A stretch of DNA of 21,146 nt from assembly GCA_027578815.1 (NCBI GenBank), contig JANBTH010000313.1, forward strand, positions 1-21,146. Direction: 5' to 3'. Positions within the stretch are counted from its first letter, which is position 1. Each line of letters opens with the position of its first letter. Below are positions 15,853-21,146 of this stretch, one piece after another. A program made the position numbers and the translations under genes. A model generated the notes under the pieces. That model saw nothing but the letters and a program-made list of their open reading frames with translations, made no database searches and had not been told where the DNA came from. This stretch comes from Coemansia sp. RSA 1804. Its lineage: Eukaryota; Kickxellomycota; Kickxellomycetes; Kickxellales; Kickxellaceae.

Positions 15853-16854
15853 ATGTCCAGCATTCCCACTGTTGAAATTGGCGTTCCAGGCAACAAGGTT
15901 TCCATACCTCGCATTGGCCTTGGCACTACGTCCTTGTCTCATCTCTATGGACGTACAAATGATGATGCTTCAATTGAGTTACTTAATCAGGCTGTTGATA
16001 TTGGCTGTACTTTCATTGATACTGCAGACATCTATGGCAAAGGAAACGACGAGAAGCTTCTTTCTCATGTTCTAAGTAAGCATCGCAGTCGCGTTTTTCT
16101 GTGTACCAAGTTTGGTTTGGAGCTGTACAATTCTGGGAAAAAGGGGAGTGATGGAGAAGATGAATTTCGCATTAAAATCAATAACAATCCAGAATATATG
16201 CGCAAGTGCATCAATGACAGTCTAAACCGCCTTGGCACCGACTACATTGACTTGTACTATGTACACCGCATAGACCGAGATTTTGCAATTGAGGAAACCG
16301 TGGCAGCAATGGCTGAGCTGGTCAAGGAAGGCAAGGTACGCTATTTGGGCTTGTCAAACTGCTCAGCAGATGATCTGCGTCGTGCGCACAAAATCCATCC
16401 CATTGCCGCAGTCCAGCGTGAATACAGCGCGTGGCACACCATGGTTGAGACTGACGGTTTGCTTGACACATGTCGCGAGCTTGGCGTTACTTTTGTTGCC
16501 TACACACCCCTTGGACGTGGATTCCTGACAGGCAGATTCCAAAGCAACGATGCTATTCCCGAAGGCGACATGCGCCAAAAAATGCCTCGGTTCAACTCTG
16601 AGAACATTGGACACAATCTAAAGTTCGTTGAGGCACTTGATACACTGGCCAAGAAGCATAGCTGCAAGTCTGGTCAGATTGCTCTGGCGTGGCTGCTTGC
16701 ACAGTACGATAATCTGGTTGCCATCCCTGGAACGAAGACGCCAAAGTATCTGGAAGAGAACTTTGCTGCTGGCAAGATCACATTGTCAGCCCAGGATATT
16801 GAGGAGCTAAGAAGAATCGTTGACAATGCTGACCTGCACGGCATCAACTGGTAG
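15853..16854 (+). CDS. Aldo/keto reductase (AKR, probably AKR13-like)
   Basis: This 333-residue NADPH-dependent reductase of the (alpha/beta)8-barrel AKR family reduces aldehydes or ketones, in the cytosol by default. The catalytic tetrad is visible as Asp56 (FIDTADIYGKG), Tyr61, Lys86 (CTKFG) and His138 (DLYYVHRID). GLSNCSADDLRRAH at 166-179, QREYSAW at 188-194, AYTPLGRGFLTGRF at 216-229 and the cofactor-binding IPGTKTPKYLEEN at 291-303 are also typical. The short form, the YTPLGRGFLTG motif and the C-terminus match AKR13-type enzymes and fungal pyridoxal-reductase-like proteins; the substrate cannot be assigned. Codon use is intermediate between the AT-rich macro-domain gene and the GC-richer genes. 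An ATTAAA at 16891 is a possible polyadenylation signal. Confidence 0.93.
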   Translation: MSSIPTVEIGVPGNKVSIPRIGLGTTSLSHLYGRTNDDASIELLNQAVDIGCTFIDTADIYGKGNDEKLLSHVLSKHRSRVFLCTKFGLELYNSGKKGSDGEDEFRIKINNNPEYMRKCINDSLNRLGTDYIDLYYVHRIDRDFAIEETVAAMAELVKEGKVRYLGLSNCSADDLRRAHKIHPIAAVQREYSAWHTMVETDGLLDTCRELGVTFVAYTPLGRGFLTGRFQSNDAIPEGDMRQKMPRFNSENIGHNLKFVEALDTLAKKHSCKSGQIALAWLLAQYDNLVAIPGTKTPKYLEENFAAGKITLSAQDIEELRRIVDNADLHGINW

Positions 16855-17134
16855 TTGGTGCTATTCACTATGCTCCGTTTATTGCTCTACATTAAAGATT
16901 CTGGAAAAGGAAACCTTTTGCGCTGGGTAGAGAGAATTGCTAGTTTGCGCTGTGGTTGACGAGTGATCCTTTTGGCATGTGAGCGACAGAAGCGCTGATA
17001 GCGTGCATTGCTTGTTTATCGCAGTGTGAGAAAAAACTTTTTTGATCCAGCGTTTTTTCGTCGTTCTTTCTTTTTTTACCACTTTAATAATTCTTTTTTG
17101 CACTTCTATTTTCTATACGCACAATTCACAAACA

Positions 17135-17581
17135 ATGAGCTCGTCTTCTAAAGACGGGAACCACAACACAAAGTATGAACCGCCGTCCAGTTACACCCTG
17201 CACAAAAATAAACCAGCCCGTGAACAAACAGAATTCGAAAAGATAGCGCATGAATTCAGCAAAAAGCCCTATCCGCCGCTGCTGCTGTCGGCGCTCAACC
17301 TATTCTCTCTGCCATACGCAAGAAAGGCGATCCGCGGATACCCGTCGGTGATACAGTGCACCGCTTACACGGCGGTTTTCCTTGTACCTGCGTATGCGCT
17401 TCACATGGGCGACGGGATCAGCGGATCTGGACTGACTGCTGGGTGGTCGGGAATATGGCTGTTCTTTAATGCGCGGAACGCGATCCGTAGTCGGCGGATA
17501 TTTCCTCTTGGCATGACGGCATTGGTTGCCTCGATTGGAGCCGTCTACGGATACAGCTATGCGACTATTGGTCGTGAGTAA
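17135..17581 (+). CDS. Small multi-pass membrane protein, Aim19-like
   Basis: The product has 148 residues counted from the ATG at 17135 (context AACAATGAGC). The frame can be read upstream only to a TTG, so this ATG is chosen. A polar N-terminus (1-40) is followed by about four hydrophobic segments near 46-62, 72-91, 97-112 and 122-142. KKPYPPLLLSALN, GSGLTAGWSGIWLFFNARNAI (97-117) and the final PLGMTALVASIGAVYGYSY resemble the fungal Aim19 family, small mitochondrial inner-membrane proteins of unknown function whose loss alters mitochondrial inheritance. Family assignment rests on pattern recall and is moderate. An AATAAA at 17593 follows the stop closely. Confidence 0.75.
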   Translation: MSSSSKDGNHNTKYEPPSSYTLHKNKPAREQTEFEKIAHEFSKKPYPPLLLSALNLFSLPYARKAIRGYPSVIQCTAYTAVFLVPAYALHMGDGISGSGLTAGWSGIWLFFNARNAIRSRRIFPLGMTALVASIGAVYGYSYATIGRE

Positions 17582-17592
17582 ATAATAATAGT

Positions 17593-17598
17593 AATAAA
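17593..17598 (+). terminator. Polyadenylation signal AATAAA
   Basis: AATAAA 12 nt after the stop codon of the Aim19-like gene. It marks a likely 3' end and separates that gene from the frames at 17626-17915. Confidence 0.45.
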
Positions 17599-17625
17599 AG
17601 TCTGTGGATCTTCCATATTGTGGTA

Positions 17626-17915
17626 ATGAGAGACACGCAGAGTAGGTGGTGGGGCCTGTGCAATGAAATGGCATATCGTGTTCCCAGTTATCTTTCCTTA
17701 TTAAAACTCTATAAGATGTCCACATGACCTTTAAACAAGTTTCATGGGCGATTCCTAGCTCTATTGAAGATCCTGTAAGAAACTCCATCATTCCTTTAAT
17801 GGACATCTCGCGTGTTGTGCGCAAAATGGTTTTGGCTGGTTGCATCTATAATACGGGCATGGAAACTAGTTTGCTCCGTGGGATCAAAGACGGATTCCAC
17901 GTTATCCGCGAGTAG
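17626..17915 (+). pseudogene. Possible frameshifted or truncated gene remnant
   Basis: An ATG at 17626 opens a 33-codon frame ending at TGA 17725-17727. Overlapping it, an ATG at 17724 in another frame opens 63 codons ending in TAG at 17915. Together they read like one protein interrupted by a small indel near 17722. The second part looks protein-like (PSSIEDPVRNSIIPLMDISR, then TSLLRGIKDGFHVIRE at its end). Its end resembles the start of Tim44-like mitochondrial domains, with a Gly-x-(K)-x-(A/G)-F-x-V pattern, but this is a weak recollection and the rest of such a domain is missing. It could equally be a genuine small gene or chance. Confidence 0.3.
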
Positions 17916-17990
17916 ACAAAGGTGTGAGAAAAATGGTCATATTGCTTGCAAATGTATGGGTGCTGCGATGGCGCTTTTCGCCTTTGGGAT

Positions 17991-17998
17991 TATATAAG
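17991..17998 (+). promoter_or_regulatory. TATA box of the acyl-CoA synthetase gene
   Basis: TATATAAG lies 139 nt upstream of the ATG at 18137. Initiation about 30 nt downstream would give a leader of roughly 110 nt, a normal spacing for fungal genes. Confidence 0.5.
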
Positions 17999-18136
17999 GG
18001 ACGTTGGATACGAAAAAAACGACTATTCATCATTATTATTCTCAGAATATTTAAACAGTTTCTCTTTCTTCTCATACACTATATTTCCAATCAAGTCATA
18101 TTTTACACCTCGCTGAATAGCAAAGATTAACAGAAC

Positions 18137-19843
18137 ATGGTATTCAAAAGTATTATTCCTCCCGTTGATGTCCCGGGCTACGACGTTACCACTTTCTACA
18201 TTGGCGCTGCAAAACAAAACGCGCCATCGGAGGACACGCTGGCATACCACGACATTGGAACCGGCGAGTCTCTGACATTTGGCAGACTGGAGAGCATGTA
18301 CCAGCAGATTGGGTCAGGGCTGGTCAACAAGCTGGGTGTGAAGCCTGGCGATGTCGTTGCGATCTTTGCTTCAAACACCATCTACTACGCACCAGCATTC
18401 TTCGGCACTGTTTCAGCAGGTGCTGTCTTCTGCACAGTGAGCAGCACGTTCCAGGAGTCCGAGCTTCAGTACCAATTAGACGACTGCAGCGCACAGTACT
18501 TGTTTGTCGGAGTCAAGCAGGTGCCTACCGTTCGCACGGCCATGGCCAAGGGCCTTTTGCGGATTCCAAAGGAGCGGATTATTGTGCTTGAAAGCAATAC
18601 CGAACTAGCACCTGCTAGCGGATTTGTCTCGATCAGTCAGCTGTTCTGTGACCAGCCCTTTGAGCAGAAGAGGATAATCGACGACAAAACAAAGGCAGCA
18701 AACACGCTGGCTCTCATTGTCTACTCATCTGGAACAACCGGGCTGCCAAAGGGTGTAATGCTCAGCCACCGCAACCTCATTGGATACACTCTCCAGGGCG
18801 CCTCGATAGTAGAGTTTCTAGGAAGCAAGCAGATTGAGGAGCTGGGCATTGCACCGCCGGAACCTCCTCAGCGAGCGATTGCCATCCTGCCCTTTGCGCA
18901 CATATACGGGTTCACTTTGCTGATAACAAGCTCTATTGCCGGTGGCAAAACCCAGTTTATAATGAACAATTATTCAATTGACCGCTTCTTGCAAGCCATT
19001 CAGGACTATAGAATTCAGGTAATCAACGCAGTGCCATCTGTCTTGAACCAAATTGTTCTCCATAAGAATATTGGCAAATACGATCTGTCTCATCTTCACG
19101 CCATTGGCAGTGGTGGTGCATCGCTTCCAAAACACACGCATGCTACAATAAAGAGCCGGTTTTCTGTGAGTGCAGTAAATGGCTATGGAATGTCTGAGAC
19201 GTGCAGCGGCGTTTGTCTGATGGCAAACTACATGTTCCTACCAGGCTCCGTGGGATTCCTTTATCCAGGCATGGAGGCAAAGTTCATGGACCCAGAGACA
19301 GGCAAGGAGATGGGAGTTGGCGAAAGGGGCGAGCTCTGTATTCGTGGGATCACTGTGATGATGGGGTATTTGAACAGACCCAAGGAAACGGCAGATTCTA
19401 TTGATTCAGACGGGTTTCTACACACCGGCGACATTGGGTATATCAACGAAACAGGCCATGTATTTATCACGGACCGCATCAAGGAGCTGATAAAGTATAA
19501 AGGACTGCAGATTGCGCCGGCAGAGCTGGAAAGCCTGCTGATGGACCATCCGCGTGTGGCTGATGCTGCAGTTGTCGGTGTAAACGACAGGAAGCGCGAT
19601 AGCGAAGTGCCGCGCGCATTTGTTGTTCCCGATGATCTCGGCTTGCTGTTGCCTGGTGCGCAAGAGGCGCGCGACCGGCTGTGCAGAAATGTGACAGAGT
19701 GGCTGGATGCGCGGGTGGCAAAGCACAAGCGCTTGCGTGGCGGTGTTGAGCTGGTTGAGTCGATCCCGCGGAACTACTCTGGCAAGATCCTGCGTCGTGA
19801 TCTGCGTGCGAGACATAATGCGCAGAGTGGCGCCAAGATCTAA
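18137..19843 (+). CDS. 4-coumarate-CoA-ligase-like acyl-CoA synthetase, probably peroxisomal
   Basis: This 568-residue adenylate-forming (ANL) enzyme activates a carboxylic acid with ATP to an acyl-AMP and then transfers it to CoA. All core motifs are present: the P-loop YSSGTTGLPKG at 196-206, the substrate-region LPFAHIYGF at 251-259, GYGMSET at 349-355, TGDIGY at 430-435, DRIKELIKYKGLQIAPAELE at 446-465 and the catalytic lysine Lys550 in NYSGKILRR. Length and motif choice fit the plant 4CL-like and luciferase-like group, which in fungi includes medium-chain and aromatic acid ligases. The C-terminus is Ala-Lys-Ile, which fits the relaxed PTS1 consensus for peroxisome import, and AKI is a known functional PTS1 in Candida. 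Substrate is unknown. A TATA box at 17991 and an AATAAA at 19926 frame the transcript. Confidence 0.95.
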   Translation: MVFKSIIPPVDVPGYDVTTFYIGAAKQNAPSEDTLAYHDIGTGESLTFGRLESMYQQIGSGLVNKLGVKPGDVVAIFASNTIYYAPAFFGTVSAGAVFCTVSSTFQESELQYQLDDCSAQYLFVGVKQVPTVRTAMAKGLLRIPKERIIVLESNTELAPASGFVSISQLFCDQPFEQKRIIDDKTKAANTLALIVYSSGTTGLPKGVMLSHRNLIGYTLQGASIVEFLGSKQIEELGIAPPEPPQRAIAILPFAHIYGFTLLITSSIAGGKTQFIMNNYSIDRFLQAIQDYRIQVINAVPSVLNQIVLHKNIGKYDLSHLHAIGSGGASLPKHTHATIKSRFSVSAVNGYGMSETCSGVCLMANYMFLPGSVGFLYPGMEAKFMDPETGKEMGVGERGELCIRGITVMMGYLNRPKETADSIDSDGFLHTGDIGYINETGHVFITDRIKELIKYKGLQIAPAELESLLMDHPRVADAAVVGVNDRKRDSEVPRAFVVPDDLGLLLPGAQEARDRLCRNVTEWLDARVAKHKRLRGGVELVESIPRNYSGKILRRDLRARHNAQSGAKI

Positions 19844-19925
19844 TTTGACCCTAGAAATCGTGGCTTGATCAGTGAAGGGCTGGGATGGGTTTTCTTTTTT
19901 TGTTTTTTTTTAATTTGTTGCCAGC

Positions 19926-19931
19926 AATAAA
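19926..19931 (+). terminator. Polyadenylation signal AATAAA
   Basis: AATAAA 83 nt after the stop codon of the acyl-CoA synthetase gene, preceded by a T-rich stretch. Confidence 0.45.
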
Positions 19932-20108
19932 AAGAAGAAAATTTTTTTACAGCATCGAGTTTGCTTCTTTATTTCCCCCTTTTTCGCTTTCTCTTTTCCA
20001 ACCCTCCTCAGTTCCTACACTACTCTGCTCTGATTTTCTTGCTCCTCTTTTCCTCTTCCTCTTTCTTTTACCACGCTTGCTTCTATACACACCTACCAGA
20101 TAACAATT

Positions 20109-20125
20109 ACTGACTGACTGACTGA
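20109..20125 (+). repeat. (ACTG)4 tetranucleotide repeat in the La leader
   Basis: Four ACTG units sit a few nucleotides before the ATG at 20131, so they would lie in the 5' untranslated region of the La gene. They also supply closely spaced TGA triplets upstream of the start. Confidence 0.8.
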
Positions 20126-20130
20126 AGAAA

Positions 20131-21146
20131 ATGGTGCCAGCCGAAGGAATTCCAACAGTCGTTGCTGCGGCTGAAATCAAGAATAACGACGCGGCTGTTG
20201 AGCAGCCAACGCTGACCGAGGAGACGGCAAAGAAGATAGTCACGCAGGTCAAGCACTATTTCGGCGATGCCAACCTGAACCACGACAACTACATGCGCAA
20301 GGTAGTCGGAGAGAACGACGGGTGGGTTGACTTTGCCACGCTCTCGCGATTCAACCGTCTGCGGCAGCTGATGGGCATTCTCCCGGCTGCGGCGGATGAA
20401 GCAAACAAAAAGACCGACCGGTTTGGCAAGAACAGCAATAAGAAGCAGCAGCAGCAGCGCCCAGCCCCGGTTCCCGAGGCCTATGTCCGGCTTCTGGCAA
20501 CCACAGTGAAGGACGGAGTTGCGGAGACAGACGAGATTGAGATCAACGAGGATGCTACGGCGCTTAAGCGCAAGACCGAGTTCGTTCCCTCGGACGCTTG
20601 GTTTGCAAACACCGTGCACGTGAAGGGCCTGCCGTACGGCGTGGAGACCTCGGATCTGATTGACCTGCTGACCGAGCACTTTGGCAAGTATGGAGATGTC
20701 AAGCTGCTGCGTCTGCGTCGGAACCCAAAGACCAAGGCATTCAAGGGCAACTTTTTGGTTGAGTTTGCCGCCAGCGAGGACGCAGAGAAGACGGCAAAGA
20801 CCGAGGATCTCGAGTACCAGGGCAGCAAGCTGGAGCCTGCGCTCCTGCCTGCGTACCACGATGAGAAGCTGGCCGCCGACGAGTTCATCCAGCCAGAGCT
20901 GCGCAAGCCCGGAGGCACCTACCCGTCCTTTGAGGAGTGGTGCACGGCCCATGGCAAGGTGCCGCCGACGCTGAAGGGCGACGGCAAGAAGGGTGCTGCA
21001 GCTGCGCAGAGCAAGAGCGCCGAGATCGAGCAGATCCCTGGCGTGCTTGTGCGTTTCACAGGCGTTTCGGGCGATGTTGAGTTCCCTGCGCTGAAGGAGG
21101 CGTTTGCCGCCGTTGGGCCTGTGAAGTTTGTTGACTTTGAGAAGGG
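20131..21146 (+). CDS. LHP1: La-type RNA-binding protein (Lhp1-like), 3' end outside window
   Basis: The frame is open from the ATG at 20131 to the window edge (338 complete codons), so the gene is partial. La proteins bind 3' oligo-U ends of new RNA polymerase III transcripts such as pre-tRNAs, and act in the nucleus. The La motif lies at about 27-150: LTEETAKKIVTQVKHYFGDAN, NYMRKVV, DGWVDFATLSRFNRLRQL, ending EINEDATALKRK. An RRM follows at about 160-225 (NTVHVKGLPYGVE for RNP2, FKGNFLVEF for RNP1). A second RRM begins at about 301 (IPGVLVRFTG, VKFVDFEK) and is cut. Between residues 83 and 115 there is a Lys/Gln-rich insertion with QQQQ, inside the winged-helix La motif where homologues are shorter. 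No splice signals bound the insertion. Confidence 0.92.
   Translation, partial: MVPAEGIPTVVAAAEIKNNDAAVEQPTLTEETAKKIVTQVKHYFGDANLNHDNYMRKVVGENDGWVDFATLSRFNRLRQLMGILPAAADEANKKTDRFGKNSNKKQQQQRPAPVPEAYVRLLATTVKDGVAETDEIEINEDATALKRKTEFVPSDAWFANTVHVKGLPYGVETSDLIDLLTEHFGKYGDVKLLRLRRNPKTKAFKGNFLVEFAASEDAEKTAKTEDLEYQGSKLEPALLPAYHDEKLAADEFIQPELRKPGGTYPSFEEWCTAHGKVPPTLKGDGKKGAAAAQSKSAEIEQIPGVLVRFTGVSGDVEFPALKEAFAAVGPVKFVDFEK

Larger units (their letters stand above)
17582..18136. other. Intergenic region with relic frames and promoter of the acyl-CoA synthetase gene
   Basis: This 555-nt region holds the polyadenylation signal of the Aim19-like gene, two short frames that may be a broken gene (17626-17915) and the TATA box of the synthetase gene (17991-17998). 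An AT-rich leader of about 110 nt follows the TATA box. Confidence 0.55.

Noticed and set aside
17042..17134. N-terminal extension of the Aim19-like protein with a signal-peptide-like hydrophobic stretch
   Set aside because: It would start at TTG; the first ATG is at 17135 in good context, and the extra residues come from a T-rich leader.
17716..17727. Antizyme-like programmed frameshift at ATGTCCACATGA
   Set aside because: Antizyme needs a +1 shift; here the second frame is reached by -1 or +2, there is no slippery heptamer, and the product does not resemble antizyme.
17300..17845. 181-codon minus-strand ATG frame overlapping the Aim19-like gene
   Set aside because: It contains a poly-Tyr stretch from the TAATAATAG tract and no recognisable domain; it overlaps the better supported plus gene.
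1..21146. tRNA, rRNA, CRISPR, transposon ends or a biosynthetic cluster
   Set aside because: I scanned the spacers by eye for B-box-like motifs, terminal inverted repeats, regular spacer arrays and transposase fragments and saw none; neighbouring genes do not share one pathway.

Overview
The window reads as nuclear DNA of a fungus. Eleven protein genes are well supported, all of eukaryotic type: a mevalonate kinase, a Ubc6-type ubiquitin-conjugating enzyme, a eukaryotic MATE transporter, a La protein, a GILT-like thiol reductase and an AMPK-type glycogen-binding protein. Almost every coding region is one uninterrupted ATG-started frame. The single convincing intron lies in a 5' leader and has a yeast-like TACTAAT branch point. 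Compact, intron-poor, moderately GC-rich genes with T/C-rich leaders would fit an early-diverging zygomycete-grade fungus such as Kickxellomycotina, but that placement is an impression and was not tested.

Layout. 1-550: non-coding leader region. 551-2482 (+): a large, mostly disordered, NLS-rich protein of unknown function. 2687-3601 (-): membrane-anchored GILT-like thiol reductase. 4241-7348 (-): 1035-residue protein with an AMPK/CBM48 domain followed by a giant Glu/Ala/Pro/Val repeat. 7349-9077: a long, mostly empty spacer with one doubtful reading frame. 9078-9545 (-): Ubc6/UBE2J2-type E2 that stops after the catalytic core. 9822-11447 (-): MATE transporter. 12132-13484 (-): mevalonate kinase. 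14288-15160 (-): macro-domain (ADP-ribose) hydrolase with a repetitive basic N-terminus and a 5'-leader intron. 15853-16854 (+): aldo/keto reductase, divergent from the macro-domain gene across an AT-rich spacer. 17135-17581 (+): small multi-pass membrane protein resembling Aim19. 17626-17915 (+): two short frames that may be a broken gene. 18137-19843 (+): 4-coumarate-CoA-ligase-like acyl-CoA synthetase with a peroxisomal-type C-terminus. 20131 to the window end (+): La-type RNA chaperone, cut by the window edge.

The genes do not form an obvious cluster or operon. They are separate housekeeping or accessory functions: isoprenoid synthesis, ubiquitin conjugation, drug/metabolite export, ADP-ribose metabolism, fatty or aromatic acid activation, and RNA polymerase III transcript maturation. 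I found no mobile element, CRISPR array, tRNA or rRNA. The points most worth a second look are the E2 lacking its tail anchor, the CBM48 protein with the giant repeat and basic amphipathic C-terminus, the unrecognised first gene with its conserved-looking ends, the repeat-bearing macro-domain protein with a leader intron, and the possible relic gene at 17.6-17.9 kb.
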